Source: Thermincola carboxydiphila
Lineage (GTDB): Bacteria; Bacillota; Thermincolia; Thermincolales; UBA2595
DNA: 32,705 nucleotides
NCBI GenBank assembly: GCA_016841325.1
Contig: JAENZJ010000033.1
Location: 1-32,705 of the forward strand
Reading direction: 5' to 3'
The translations under genes and the position numbers were made by a program. Position 1 is the stretch's first letter; each line of letters begins with the position of its first letter. The notes beneath the pieces were generated by a model. That model ran no database searches. It was not told the origin of the DNA and worked only from the letters and a program-made list of their open reading frames with translations. Below are positions 22,657 through 32,501 of the stretch, one piece after another.

Positions 22657-23277
22657 CTATTTAAGAAACGGGTTATGCCGGCGTTCATTCCCTACCGTAG
22701 ATTGGCTCATATGCCCCGGATAGACCTCAGTATCGTCAGGGAGGGTCAATATTTTAGTCTTGATAGAGTTTATTATTGTATCAAAATCGCCTCCCGGAAA
22801 ATCTGTCCTCCCGATGGAACCATTAAACAGGGTATCACCAGTAAAGACCGCCCCTTCAGCCTTCAGGCTGATACCTCCTCTGGTATGACCGGGTGTGTGC
22901 AGGACTTCAAGTTTTTCTTCCCCGAATTCGATGGTATCTCCATCTGTTAACAGTTCATCAGCAGGATTAAATGTAACTGCGTAACCCATAAATGATGCCA
23001 GGTTCTGCTTGGCATCCCCCAGCATGGAAGCATCAGCCTCGTGGATTAAGAGCTTGGCACCTGTCACTTCTCGCAGTTCATCATTACCGGCAATATGGTC
23101 AACATGCCCATGGGTATTGATAATATACCTAAGTGTAAATCCCTGTTCATCAAGATATGCCCGAATCCTGCCCACATCTCCCCCTGGGTCTATGACCACG
23201 GCTTCTTTGGTTTTTTCACAACCTACAACATAACAGTTCGCCCCCATAAAGCCTACAGGGATACCTTTGATTATCAT
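22657..23277 (-). CDS. Metallo-beta-lactamase-fold hydrolase, glyoxalase II-like
   Basis: 206 residues with the complete metal-binding set: THGHVDH (HxHxDH), HTPGHTRGG, GDTLF and PGH near the C-terminus. Members hydrolyse thioesters such as hydroxyacyl-thiols or act as persulfide dioxygenase relatives; the short length fits the generic clostridial group. AGGAGGGG lies 9 nt upstream of the ATG. The gene follows the large palindrome that trails dtd. Confidence 0.92.
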   Translation of the reverse strand: MIIKGIPVGFMGANCYVVGCEKTKEAVVIDPGGDVGRIRAYLDEQGFTLRYIINTHGHVDHIAGNDELREVTGAKLLIHEADASMLGDAKQNLASFMGYAVTFNPADELLTDGDTIEFGEEKLEVLHTPGHTRGGISLKAEGAVFTGDTLFNGSIGRTDFPGGDFDTIINSIKTKILTLPDDTEVYPGHMSQSTVGNERRHNPFLK

Positions 23278-23343
23278 TTAACTGGCCCCTCCTTTTTTCC
23301 TTTACATCAATGCTTTCTTTTTTTCGTTCACCATATGCCTTTA

Positions 23344-23446
23344 AAATGATTCGCAGCTCCGGAAATGACCTTGAAATGTGGTGAGGTGTTGTACAATAGC
23401 TCACCACATGCTCCCATGGTCATTTTCGGGAGCATGCGAATCATTT
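23344..23446. repeat. 103-bp imperfect palindrome between dtd and the MBL gene
   Basis: AAATGATTCGCA (23344-23355) pairs with TGCGAATCATTT (23435-23446); GCTCCGGAAATGACC pairs with 23418-23433 with one insertion and one wobble; ATGTGGTGAG (23376-23385) pairs with CTCACCACAT (23400-23409). The loop is 14 nt. The left half of the 3' side has an alternative hairpin, ATGCTCCC/GGGAGCAT. The element begins 3 bp after the dtd stop. It could be a MITE-like insertion, a REP-type 3' element or an RNA switch. Confidence 0.75.
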
Positions 23447-23448
23447 CC

Positions 23449-23898
23449 TTAAAAAAGCTTCTTACTATCCAAAAGCATGGTTACCGGACCGTGGTTGTGG
23501 ATTTCTACCAGCATTGTGGTCTGAAACCGGCCGGTGTCTACCGGGACACCGATTTCTCTGAGGCTGGCTGTAAAATCCTCGTAAAGCCGTTGTGCCATCT
23601 CCGCAGCAGCCGCCTCCGAAAAGCTCGGCCTGCGCCCTTTACGGCAGTCACCCATCAGGGTGAACTGGGATACGGCCAGTACCGCTCCCCTGGTATCCAG
23701 TACCGATAAGTTCATTTTGCCTTCATCATCCTCAAATATCCGGAGATTGGCGATTTTTTCTGCCAGGTACCTGGCATCCTCCCGGGTGTCTTCATGCCCG
23801 ACTCCCAACAGGACAACCAGTCCCGGACCAATATCCCCAACAACCTCCTTTTCCACAGTGACCCTCCCTTTGGTCACCCGCTGTACAACAGCCCTCAC
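23449..23898 (-). CDS. dtd: D-aminoacyl-tRNA deacylase
   Basis: 149 residues, standard length. It removes D-amino acids (and Gly from tRNA-Ala) from charged t[20 protein letters not shown] and the cross-subunit [11 protein letters not shown] (usually NxGPVT) are the two active-site motifs. The GTG start at 23898 overlaps the stop of the acyltransferase gene in a GTGA, so it is translationally coupled to it. In most Firmicutes dtd directly follows relA; here one gene intervenes. Confidence 0.96.
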   Translation of the reverse strand: MRAVVQRVTKGRVTVEKEVVGDIGPGLVVLLGVGHEDTREDARYLAEKIANLRIFEDDEGKMNLSVLDTRGAVLAVSQFTLMGDCRKGRRPSFSEAAAAEMAQRLYEDFTASLREIGVPVDTGRFQTTMLVEIHNHGPVTMLLDSKKLF

Positions 23899-25076
23899 GT
23901 GGCCTTCCTCCCTGAGTAATATTGTTTATTTTCTGCTTTTTTAACCCTGCTTCCTGTTATCAAATATCCATATGGTATCCTATCCAGTATTTTTATGCAA
24001 ATAATTGAAATACTTATCGTAACCAAAAACAAAATAACGATAAATGAAGTCCTGTCGAAATTAAATATACCTGGCAGTATTCTGTTCATCAGATTGGAGA
24101 AAACCACAATTATCAGTAAGTGTACAAAATATATCCCAAAAGATGTGTTTCCGGCAATTTCAAGGATCCTGCGCACCAATGGCATCCTGTTCTTTATCAT
24201 CCTGCTGAGGTTAAAATAAAACGGAACAGCCATAATACTGTTACACAATACAGTTACCCGCAGAGATGTCAGCCTCCCGGTATCACCCGGCAAATATGCT
24301 AAGGCTTCCAGGATTACCATGGCAGCAGTAATCAGATAACCAACCAAAATCCATCCGGAAAACCTGGAGGCTGCCTGTTTGAAGGACTCAAACCGGAGCC
24401 CTGCCACCAAGCCGAAAATATAATAAAAATACCAGGCAATGAACATCTCCCAATAGTATTTCACAAATACATCAAATAAGGAATTTCCAGTCAGTTTACG
24501 AAAATAAAATATGTAAATCATCAAAAGTAAATATGAAACAAATGCCGTTATCAGAATCATTCCCTGATTAGCCGATTTGCTTAGCCTTCCTATTATAACC
24601 GGGTAAATCAAATAGAACTGAAATATTAACACCACAAAATATAAATGTACATAATTCCACCCAAATAAGGAGTTCCTGACAAATGTTAATATCAGCGAAA
24701 GCCAGCTTAAACTGGCAGTATCCAGGTCCAGCGCTCCGGACCCGCCCGGTATTTTCCCAAGAATAGTGAGATAAAAAATAAAATATATTAAAGACCAGAT
24801 TATGTATGGGATAAAAACGGCTCTGAACCGTTTTTTATAATACTCCCCAATTCTTATTCCGGCCCCGGGATTATAATTGTACGCCGAGCCAAGACCCGAG
24901 ATTACCAGAAAAGCCGGAAGGCTAAACCGGACAAACTGGTTAAGTATAAAACCTGTTTTATAAGACAAGTTCTGCACCTGGCCGGTCCCCATAAAAAACG
25001 CGGTAACATGCAGTAAAACTATGCTAAAAATGGCCAGACCGCGCATCAGGACTATTTCTTCAATTCTTTTTTTCAT
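23895..25076 (-). CDS. Acyltransferase 3 family membrane protein
   Basis: 393 residues, about ten transmembrane helices. The N-terminal [17 protein letters not shown] contains the family's R-x-x-A-x-x-x-V-x-x-x-H pattern with the catalytic His. Relatives O-acetylate peptidoglycan, exopolysaccharides or antibiotics. The gene is clearly more AT-rich than relA and dtd on either side and lies between two genes that are usually adjacent, which suggests acquisition. It overlaps dtd by 4 bp and follows relA by 36 bp. Confidence 0.88.
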   Translation of the reverse strand: MKKRIEEIVLMRGLAIFSIVLLHVTAFFMGTGQVQNLSYKTGFILNQFVRFSLPAFLVISGLGSAYNYNPGAGIRIGEYYKKRFRAVFIPYIIWSLIYFIFYLTILGKIPGGSGALDLDTASLSWLSLILTFVRNSLFGWNYVHLYFVVLIFQFYLIYPVIIGRLSKSANQGMILITAFVSYLLLMIYIFYFRKLTGNSLFDVFVKYYWEMFIAWYFYYIFGLVAGLRFESFKQAASRFSGWILVGYLITAAMVILEALAYLPGDTGRLTSLRVTVLCNSIMAVPFYFNLSRMIKNRMPLVRRILEIAGNTSFGIYFVHLLIIVVFSNLMNRILPGIFNFDRTSFIVILFLVTISISIICIKILDRIPYGYLITGSRVKKAENKQYYSGRKAT

Positions 25077-25112
25077 CCCGGCTCTCCAAGCTGATTTGTA
25101 CCCCCGGACGCA

Positions 25113-27278
25113 TCATACCCGGGGAGTAACCCTCCAGATATCATAAACATCTTTGATCCGCCTGATCTTATTCATTATATAATCGAGCTGTTCCAGGCTG
25201 TTTACTTCCAGGACCAGGTCAATGGTCGCCATCCGGTTCTTGGTGCCCCTGGCGCTGACCCAGTCTGCGCTGATTTTCATTTCAGAAAGTACGGTCATCA
25301 CATCATTCAACAGCCCGGCCCTGTCCATGGCCGAAATTTCAAGGTGAACATGGTAAGACCCCTTATCAGTGTTATCCCAGGCCACCTCTATCATTCGTTC
25401 ATCTTCCCCCAGACCGTAGACCACCACATTGCGGCAGTCTTTACGGTGAACCGACACACCCCGCCCCCTGGTTATATATCCCACAATAGGGTCTCCCGGT
25501 ACAGGGTTGCAGCACCTGGCCAGGCGGACAAGGACATCCTCCTCACCCTTAACTATGACCCCGCTGCCTGCTCTCTGATTTCTCTTTTTGGGCTCTCTGT
25601 TAACAAAATCGTCAATATTGAGAACCTTTTCTTTTTTAGTATCATCCCTGACCCTTGTGATAATCTGCTGTGGTGTTACCACACCCATACCGACCGCACA
25701 ATACAGGTCATCAGTGGTCACAAAGTTCAGTTTCCGGGCTATTTTGTTCAACTGCTCAGCCTTGATAATTTCAGCCGGTTCGTCATAACCCAGCTTCCTG
25801 ACTTCCTTCTCCAGAATTTCTTTGCCTTTAATAATATTTTCATCCCTGTTTTCTTTCTTAAACCAGGACCTGATTTTGGTCCTGGCCTCTGAAGTCTGTA
25901 CCAGGTTCAGCCAGTCCCTGCTAGGCCCGTTAGCCTGTTTGGTAGTTACAATTTCAACAATATCACCGTTTTTAAGCTTATAGTCCAGGGGTACCAGTTT
26001 ACCGTTTACCTTGGCCCCCACACACCTGTGTCCAACCTGAGTGTGGATCCTGTAAGCAAAATCAATAGGCACTGCATCCCGCGGCAGCTCAACAACATCC
26101 CCTTTGGGAGTGAAAACAAAGACAGTGTCGGAAAACAGGTCAATCTTAAGGGTCTCCATAAATTCCCTGGCATCACCCATATCGGTCTGCCATTCCAGCA
26201 GCTGGCGCAGCCATGACAGTTTCTGCTCAAAATCCTCGTCCTTGCCGGTACCCTCTTTATAGCGCCAGTGAGCGGCAATACCATACTCAGAAGTCCGGTG
26301 CATTTCCCAGGTCCTGATCTGGATCTCCAGGGGTTCGCCCTGGGGTCCGATGACAGTGGTGTGCAGTGACTGGTACATATTTGACTTGGGCATAGCAATA
26401 TAATCCTTGAACCTGCCCGGTACCGGTTTCCAGAGGGTATGAATCATGCCAAGCGCACCATAGCAGTCCTTGACACTGTCGACCAGTACCCGGATAGCCA
26501 TCAGGTCATAGATCTGGCTCAATTCTTTATTCTGTTCCTGCATCTTTTTGTAGATGCTGTAGAAATTCTTGGGCCTGCCCTGAATCTCAGCCTCTATGCC
26601 TACTGCTTCCAGTTTTTCTTTTAACATCCTGATAACATTATTGATAAAAGCTTCCCTGGCAGCTCGTTTTTTGGCAATCCCCTCTACCAGGTCATAATAA
26701 TTTTCCGGGTTCAGGTAACGAAAAGAAAGGTCTTCCAGTTCCCACTTAAGCTTGTAGATTCCCAGGCGGTGTGCCAGGGGAGCAAATATTTCCAGAGTCT
26801 CAAAGGCTATTTCCTTCTGCTTGTCTTCTCTCATATACTTAAGTGTTCTCATGTTATGCAGCCTGTCAGCCAGTTTGATCATAATGACCCTGATGTCCTT
26901 GGCCATAGCCAGGAACATCTTGCGGAGGTTTTCCACCTGTTGCTCCATTTTACTCTTGTATTCGATACGGCTCAATTTGGTAACCCCGTCAACCAGGAGG
27001 GCAATCTCAGAGCCAAAATTGCCTTCAATGTCCTCCAGGGTAATCCCTGTGTCCTCTACCACATCGTGGAGCAGCCCAGCCGAAATCGTAACCACGTCAA
27101 GCTCAAGATTTGCCAGTATAAAGGCTACATTAAGGGGATGATTAATATAGGGCTCCCCGGAAATCCGGGTCTGCCCCTGGTGGGCATCCCTGGCAAAGGC
27201 ATAGGCCTTGCGGATAAGTTCTATATCGACATCCGGAGTATATTTTTGTATTTCTGCAATCAACTGGCGGAATTTCAC
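25113..27278 (-). CDS. relA: Bifunctional (p)ppGpp synthetase/hydrolase RelA/SpoT
   Basis: 721 residues with the full long-RSH layout. The HD hydrolase is at about 25-170 with HDVVEDT at 71-77, intact. The synthetase domain is at about 215-340 (YQSLHTTVIGPQG, then EIQIRTWEMH). TGS is at about 385-445, a zinc-finger-like region with RCCNPVPGDPIVGYITRGRG near 560, and ACT at the C-terminus. It makes and degrades the stringent-response alarmone. GTG start at 27278 with AAGGAAGGTG 5 nt before. It is 33 bp after the recJ fusion gene. Confidence 0.97.
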   Translation of the reverse strand: MKFRQLIAEIQKYTPDVDIELIRKAYAFARDAHQGQTRISGEPYINHPLNVAFILANLELDVVTISAGLLHDVVEDTGITLEDIEGNFGSEIALLVDGVTKLSRIEYKSKMEQQVENLRKMFLAMAKDIRVIMIKLADRLHNMRTLKYMREDKQKEIAFETLEIFAPLAHRLGIYKLKWELEDLSFRYLNPENYYDLVEGIAKKRAAREAFINNVIRMLKEKLEAVGIEAEIQGRPKNFYSIYKKMQEQNKELSQIYDLMAIRVLVDSVKDCYGALGMIHTLWKPVPGRFKDYIAMPKSNMYQSLHTTVIGPQGEPLEIQIRTWEMHRTSEYGIAAHWRYKEGTGKDEDFEQKLSWLRQLLEWQTDMGDAREFMETLKIDLFSDTVFVFTPKGDVVELPRDAVPIDFAYRIHTQVGHRCVGAKVNGKLVPLDYKLKNGDIVEIVTTKQANGPSRDWLNLVQTSEARTKIRSWFKKENRDENIIKGKEILEKEVRKLGYDEPAEIIKAEQLNKIARKLNFVTTDDLYCAVGMGVVTPQQIITRVRDDTKKEKVLNIDDFVNREPKKRNQRAGSGVIVKGEEDVLVRLARCCNPVPGDPIVGYITRGRGVSVHRKDCRNVVVYGLGEDERMIEVAWDNTDKGSYHVHLEISAMDRAGLLNDVMTVLSEMKISADWVSARGTKNRMATIDLVLEVNSLEQLDYIMNKIRRIKDVYDIWRVTPRV

Positions 27279-27311
27279 AAAAGCACCTTCCTTAAGTCAA
27301 TCCTCAACACC

Positions 27312-30300
27312 TTAGTTAAATATTATATCACATTTGTTCTCCTGTTGATAACGGGTCTCCAGGTATTTTTCCGAATAAATGGGCCTGTTAATCAAGTTCA
27401 GCAATTCATCGGTTGTGGCCCTGAAGAAATATTCCTCAAATTCCTGAAAAGCCTGTTTCTCTTCCTGTCCCTCCAGAAATCTGAGGGATGAATCCAAGTC
27501 GACTTTCTGATCGGGAACTGCTTCCAGGTAAATTTCCCTGGCCCTGCCCAGGGACTCCCTCCTGATAAGCCTTAGTTCCTCCAGGATCCCCAGGCACGCC
27601 GAAACCAAATTGGGCCTGGCATATTTTATGCCTGCATCTTTTAACATGGCGGCAATATCCTCATTTGTTGCACTTACCGGATGTAACTTTTCCGCCAGGT
27701 CCCTAAGCACTATAAACAGCTTGGCCAGGGTATCCCTGTCGGGTGAGGATGCATCCAGGATAAAATTGTTGATAGCCGCATCCCTTCTCCCGCAGAGCAG
27801 GTGGATCTGTGCCAGTTGACCGTCCCTGCCGCACCGGCCGCACTGCTGGTTGAACTCGGTAAAATTGAAATTAAGGTGAAACACCAGGACATGCCTGACA
27901 TCCGGAATATCAATCCCTTCCCCGAATGCTGAAGTGGATACCACAGCGGTAATCTCCCCTGTCCGGAACATCCGTTCAATGTTGTTCCTCTGGGTACTGG
28001 TCAGGCCTGCATGATAAAAAACAATTTTGTTATCCATTTCAGGCAGTGACTCCCGAAGCATCGCAGCCAGTTCCACAGTCTGCAGCCTGCTGTTGACATA
28101 TATTATACACTTGGCCCCTGTACTGACCACCTGTTTCAGATAATCGTTTTTGTTGTGACAGTCCCTTTTATCTACAAGCTGCAGGTTAGTCCGTACATGT
28201 GGGTCGATAACAACCCTGGCCACATCAAGGGTACTTATAATTTCACCGGCGACCTCATCATCAGCGGTGGCTGTAACCGCCAGGACCGGCGGACTGCCCA
28301 GGGATACAGCCAGATCACCGAGGCGCCTGTAGATTGGCCTGTGAGCCATAGATGACATCCCGATATGATGACATTCGTCAACCACAAAAAGCCCTGCCTT
28401 TCTGGTCATTCGCTGCAGCCTTTGCATGTGGTGCAGGACAAATTCCGGAGTTGTCAGCAGGACATCTATGTCCTCTTTTTCCAGAGCTGCAAAAAGTTCC
28501 GCCCGCTCCATTTCAGATATGGAGCCATTTCCTTTAAATACCCTCAGTCCCAGCTGTCCCAGTTTAACTGACATATTCTCAAACTGGTCATTGACCAGGG
28601 CCCGCAAAGGGTAAACGATTATTGTCATTTCCAGGCTGCGGATGGCTTTAAAGGCAGCTGCCGTCTGAAACACCGCCGACTTACCCCTTCCGGTGCCGAA
28701 AACAGCCAGGGTGTTATATCCCTGAAGCAGGTATCTTACTGCCTCTTTTTGTTTGTCCCTGTAGGGCCATTCCCCCAGCAGGGCCTGCCTGATCGTGTCC
28801 AGAAGTTTTTCGTCATCCAGGGCCGACAGTTCCTCCCGTATATGGGCAAGTTTTTCGGGCTGCTGTTCATCCGATGCTTCCCTGGCCTTGCGGAGTATGA
28901 TATTGATACCGTAATTCCTGTCAGCGCCGCCGGTTATCTGGGATACAAAGGTATCATACCGTTCCCCGCTGTCCAAAAGGGGAGCAAAGTGCCTGGCAAG
29001 CTTGGCATTCAGGTAACCCGCCTGGGTGCCGGAAATGGTTTCCACCCTGATGGCATTGGGATCGTGTGTGTTATCCGATTCCCTGACCAGGTTCAGGCGC
29101 TGCCCTTCCGAGAGGCCGGCTGCCACTTCCTGCCGGTTATCAAAAGTAACCCCGGCAACCTTGGTATAAAACTCCTCTTTAGCGCCGATATCCCTGTAAT
29201 AGTCATCCTGCAGATATGAGACCGCATTGTGAAACAACTCATCAACAAAACTGTTTTCCCCGGTTTGGCTTCCTTTACCTGAAGTCGGCACATCACCTTC
29301 GGCAGGCTGCAGAGCAGGCCTGATATCCTTAATATTAAGCTGTAGTGCGGTCCTGCCGTTCCATTCGTTTTTTTCCAGGGCAAATACCAAATCAACATAA
29401 TCGTCATTTTCCAGAATTGCACCTTGGGTGGCCAGGTTAAATCCGATAGCATCCATGACCACCCGGGTATCGGTAACCCTGAGCTTAAGGTGGGACCCGC
29501 CTGAGCCTACATTGCGGCAGTCCAGCACCCCTGCACTGCGGCAGGCCAGGACCGGGTCAGGGTTTTGACACCCGTAAGGAGCCAGCATCTCCAACTGGCG
29601 GAAGAGTTTATCATCAAGGTCAGAGATTTCCACTTCAGTGTCAATAAATACTTCTGGTACCAGGTCATCCTCTGTCAGTTCAACAGAAGCATACCTGTTA
29701 ACCGCCTCCCTGAATCCGGCAATGTTATCTGCCGGTATTGTCAGTCCTGCCGCCTGGCTGTGCCCGCCAAATCTGGTCAGGAACTCCTGGCAGGCACTGA
29801 AGGCCTCAAAGATATTAAATGAAGGAATGCTCCTGGCGGAGCCCTTGGCAGTTTCTCCGTCAATCCCAAGGAGGACTACAGGCCTGTAAAAGTCCTGGAC
29901 CAGTTTGGAAGCAACAATCCCAATAACCCCCAGGTGCCAGCCCTCCCTGGCCAGGACTATCACCCTCTCCCTTTGGAGGTCAATATCGCCGTCCTCTATT
30001 ATTTCCAGGGCCTCTGTGTAAATGGCGGCCTCAAGGCTCTGCCGCCTGCTGTTTAATGAACCCAGTTCCGCTGCCAGCTCCCTGGCTTCCTGCGCATCCT
30101 CACTGAGCAGAAGCCGGACACAGATACCGGCATCACCGAGTCTCCCGGCAGCATTAATCCTTGGCGCCATCTGGAAGGCAACCTGACGTGAATTCAACTT
30201 TCCGGGGTCTATCCCGCACTCATTCATCAGGGCCAGTAACCCGGCATTTGACGTCCTGCCCAGGTATTTCAACCCTTCCTTGACGAAGATCCTGTTCTCA

Positions 30301-31040
30301 CCCTTTAAAGGTACTATGTCTGCAATTGTACCCATACAGAGAAGCTCTGCCATTTCTCTCAATTCGGCAGGGTCTTTCTCATCCAGCAGGCTTTGCCCAA
30401 GTTTAAAGGCAACACCTACCCCGGCCAGGAATTTGAAGGGATAGGGGCAGTCCGCCTGCCTGGGATTAATTATCGCAACAGCTTCCGGCAATTCTGCCGG
30501 GGGTTCGTGATGGTCTGTAATAATCACATCTATGCCGAGAGTGCCAGCCAGCGTAACCTCTGCAACAGATGAAATTCCGCTGTCCACCGTAATAATCAGG
30601 CTGACTCCGTCCCTGGCAGCGGTCCTGACAGCATCCTGATTCATACCATAACCTTCAGTTAATCTCTCGGGTATGTAATAATCAGGGGCAGCGCCTATCC
30701 TCTGCAGCGCCTTAAGCAAAACAGCAGTACTGGTTACCCCGTCAACATCATAATCTCCGAAAATGCGGACCTTTTCCCTGTTGTCCACTGCCCGGCGAAT
30801 CCTGGCCACTGCCTTATCCATATCCTTCATCAGGTACGGGTCATGCAGCAGCTCTGTCTTAGTCGACAGAAAGTTCCTTGCTTCTTCAACTGTTGTAATA
30901 CCCCTGTTAATGAGGACTTGGGCAACCACCCCGGATACACCCAGCTTCAGAGTAAAAATGTCCCTAAGTGCCTGATTTGGCTTTGGGATACGCCAAACCC
31001 GGGGGTGTCCCGGACCGTGTTGTGAACTCCTTGTTGTCAT
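27312..31040 (-). CDS. recJ: RecJ exonuclease fused to HIRAN and RecQ-like helicase
   Basis: 1242 residues, about twice a normal RecJ. Residues 1-575 are RecJ: DYDVDG (96-101), DHH (176-178), GRLGDAG, GGHSQAAG (425-432) and the OB-like domain. A Gly/Ser-rich linker (585-597) leads to a HIRAN domain (about 622-718: FYTKVAGVTFDNRQ, HDPNAI, GYLNAKLA). Residues 760-1100 are a superfamily 2 helicase: GTGRGKS (782-788), DECH (888-891), VTATAD (922-927), STSAFGEGIDIPD and the RecQ-type QQCGRCGRDG (1065-1074). A helical tail of about 140 residues follows. It would unwind and degrade DNA 5'-3' in one chain. The apt gene usually between recJ and relA is absent. Confidence 0.93.
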   Translation of the reverse strand: MTTRSSQHGPGHPRVWRIPKPNQALRDIFTLKLGVSGVVAQVLINRGITTVEEARNFLSTKTELLHDPYLMKDMDKAVARIRRAVDNREKVRIFGDYDVDGVTSTAVLLKALQRIGAAPDYYIPERLTEGYGMNQDAVRTAARDGVSLIITVDSGISSVAEVTLAGTLGIDVIITDHHEPPAELPEAVAIINPRQADCPYPFKFLAGVGVAFKLGQSLLDEKDPAELREMAELLCMGTIADIVPLKGENRIFVKEGLKYLGRTSNAGLLALMNECGIDPGKLNSRQVAFQMAPRINAAGRLGDAGICVRLLLSEDAQEARELAAELGSLNSRRQSLEAAIYTEALEIIEDGDIDLQRERVIVLAREGWHLGVIGIVASKLVQDFYRPVVLLGIDGETAKGSARSIPSFNIFEAFSACQEFLTRFGGHSQAAGLTIPADNIAGFREAVNRYASVELTEDDLVPEVFIDTEVEISDLDDKLFRQLEMLAPYGCQNPDPVLACRSAGVLDCRNVGSGGSHLKLRVTDTRVVMDAIGFNLATQGAILENDDYVDLVFALEKNEWNGRTALQLNIKDIRPALQPAEGDVPTSGKGSQTGENSFVDELFHNAVSYLQDDYYRDIGAKEEFYTKVAGVTFDNRQEVAAGLSEGQRLNLVRESDNTHDPNAIRVETISGTQAGYLNAKLARHFAPLLDSGERYDTFVSQITGGADRNYGINIILRKAREASDEQQPEKLAHIREELSALDDEKLLDTIRQALLGEWPYRDKQKEAVRYLLQGYNTLAVFGTGRGKSAVFQTAAAFKAIRSLEMTIIVYPLRALVNDQFENMSVKLGQLGLRVFKGNGSISEMERAELFAALEKEDIDVLLTTPEFVLHHMQRLQRMTRKAGLFVVDECHHIGMSSMAHRPIYRRLGDLAVSLGSPPVLAVTATADDEVAGEIISTLDVARVVIDPHVRTNLQLVDKRDCHNKNDYLKQVVSTGAKCIIYVNSRLQTVELAAMLRESLPEMDNKIVFYHAGLTSTQRNNIERMFRTGEITAVVSTSAFGEGIDIPDVRHVLVFHLNFNFTEFNQQCGRCGRDGQLAQIHLLCGRRDAAINNFILDASSPDRDTLAKLFIVLRDLAEKLHPVSATNEDIAAMLKDAGIKYARPNLVSACLGILEELRLIRRESLGRAREIYLEAVPDQKVDLDSSLRFLEGQEEKQAFQEFEEYFFRATTDELLNLINRPIYSEKYLETRYQQENKCDIIFN

Positions 31041-31130
31041 TAACCTCAGCTCCGCCTGAAAATTTGTCGTTAATTTTTGTTAAAATGAAAAATGGCTTGA
31101 GAAACGGTTTCCCAGCCTTTTTCACAATTA

Positions 31131-31460
31131 CTATTGACTACCGGTTTCCTCTGGTTGCTGTCCCTGACCGGCACCCTGCAGGTCCTTCAGTTTTCGCTGC
31201 AGCAGTCCTACCTCCGTGTCCAGGGATTCTGCCTGTGTCCTGTATTGCTTCAGCATCTTCCTCAGTTTGAGTTGTTTCACCACTCCGAAAAAACCGGCCG
31301 CCAATGCCCCCAGCAGCGCTGAACCAAAGATAACCACAACCAGTGAGATATCCTTTAACTGCCAGAAAAACAGTGTAATCTCAACCCGGGAAGCGTTCTG
31401 CACTGCAAAAAGGGCTACACCGATCGAGAATAGCAGCGCCAGTACGAGATAAATTTGCAT
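31131..31460 (-). CDS. LapA-domain membrane protein
   Basis: 109 residues. Two transmembrane helices (about 1-19 and 40-62) surround VQNASRVEITLFFWQLKDISL, the signature of LapA/DUF1049 proteins (positions about 20-40), and a cytoplasmic coiled coil (KLRKMLKQYRTQAESLDTEV) ends in a Gln-rich tail. Role unknown in Firmicutes; in proteobacteria LapA belongs to lipopolysaccharide-assembly control. It lies between the secF terminator and recJ, 90 bp ahead of the latter. Confidence 0.88.
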   Translation of the reverse strand: MQIYLVLALLFSIGVALFAVQNASRVEITLFFWQLKDISLVVVIFGSALLGALAAGFFGVVKQLKLRKMLKQYRTQAESLDTEVGLLQRKLKDLQGAGQGQQPEETGSQ

Positions 31461-31539
31461 CAGGCAAACCCCCTAAACGGTTTTTTTTAATTATTCTACC
31501 TTTTCTCGGAATTTCCTTTTTAAATCAAAGAGCTCTGTT

Positions 31540-31574
31540 AAAACAAATGAGGGCCCAATTTATTGGACCCTCAT
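31540..31574 (-). terminator. secDF terminator
   Basis: Minus-strand ATGAGGGTCCAAT and ATTGGGCCCTCAT form a 13-bp stem with one mismatch and a tight loop, followed by TTGTTTTAAC. It lies 30 bp after the secF stop. Confidence 0.75.
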
Positions 31575-31603
31575 GCATTTTGATTTTCTACATTCTGTGA
31601 CCT

Positions 31604-32488
31604 CTAAGCGCGGCCCTTTTCCATCCCTTTCAGCACATACCAGATCGGGCTGGCATTAAAGATTGACGAATAGGCGCCGCTGACCACCCCTATAAGCAAT
31701 GCCAGAGTAAATATCTTGATGGTGGTCCCGCCAATAATCAGCAGGGCCACAAGTACAAAGACAACTGTCAATACGGTATTTATCGACCTGACCAGTGTCT
31801 GCCGGATACTGTTATTTACCAGCTGCTCCAGGTCCTCACCCTTTTTCCGTTTGTTAAGATTCTCCCTGATGCGGTCAAAAATAACAATGGTATCATTAAT
31901 GGAATAACCGATAATTGTCAGCACAGCCGCTACAAAGGTGCTGTCAACCTCCCACCAGAATATTGAAAAGATCCCCAAAGTGAGAAAAACATCATGAAGC
32001 AGCGCAATAATGGCCGATATCCCAAACTTGAATTCAAACCTGAAGGAAATATAAACAACCATCAGCACAGATGCGATGAGCAGCGCTAAAACAGCATTCC
32101 GGGTCAGTTCCTTGCCGATGACCGGTCCTATTTTACTAATACTGAGCTTGTCCTCGTCATAGGAACCGATTCTTTCTTTAAACAGGGACAGCAGATCAGC
32201 CTGTTTCTCATCATCAAGGACTACAGTCCGTATGATTGCTGACCGGTTGCCCGTCATCTGGATACTGCTTTTTTCCAGGCCCAGTTCTCCCAAGACATCC
32301 CTTAACTGGGTGACGGTAACATCATTACTCTTGAACTCAATATTAATCAGGTTACCACCGGTAAACTCAATTCCAAGGTTAAGGGGCGAACCCAGGGTAA
32401 CCCATTTATATGCCATACTTATCAGGCCCGGGATAATGACCAGGAGTGATATAGCGAACCAGATCCTGCGTCTTCCTACTATATTCAT
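31604..32488 (-). CDS. secF: Protein translocase subunit SecF
   Basis: 294 residues, six transmembrane helices. LGIEFTGG after the first helix opens the periplasmic-type domain; the later GYSINDTIVIFDRIREN is the SecF motif in helices 4-5. With SecD it uses the proton or sodium gradient to pull exported chains through SecYEG. The ATG at 32488 has AGGAGGTG 7 nt upstream; an upstream ATG at 32548 would lie within secD. The ribosome site overlaps the secD stop. Confidence 0.96.
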   Translation of the reverse strand: MNIVGRRRIWFAISLLVIIPGLISMAYKWVTLGSPLNLGIEFTGGNLINIEFKSNDVTVTQLRDVLGELGLEKSSIQMTGNRSAIIRTVVLDDEKQADLLSLFKERIGSYDEDKLSISKIGPVIGKELTRNAVLALLIASVLMVVYISFRFEFKFGISAIIALLHDVFLTLGIFSIFWWEVDSTFVAAVLTIIGYSINDTIVIFDRIRENLNKRKKGEDLEQLVNNSIRQTLVRSINTVLTVVFVLVALLIIGGTTIKIFTLALLIGVVSGAYSSIFNASPIWYVLKGMEKGRA

Positions 32489-32501
32489 TACAATACACCT
32501 C

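Noticed and set aside
26769-27491. 240-codon plus-strand reading frame
   Set aside because: Antisense to the relA start and the recJ fusion end; composition reflects the codons of the opposite strand.
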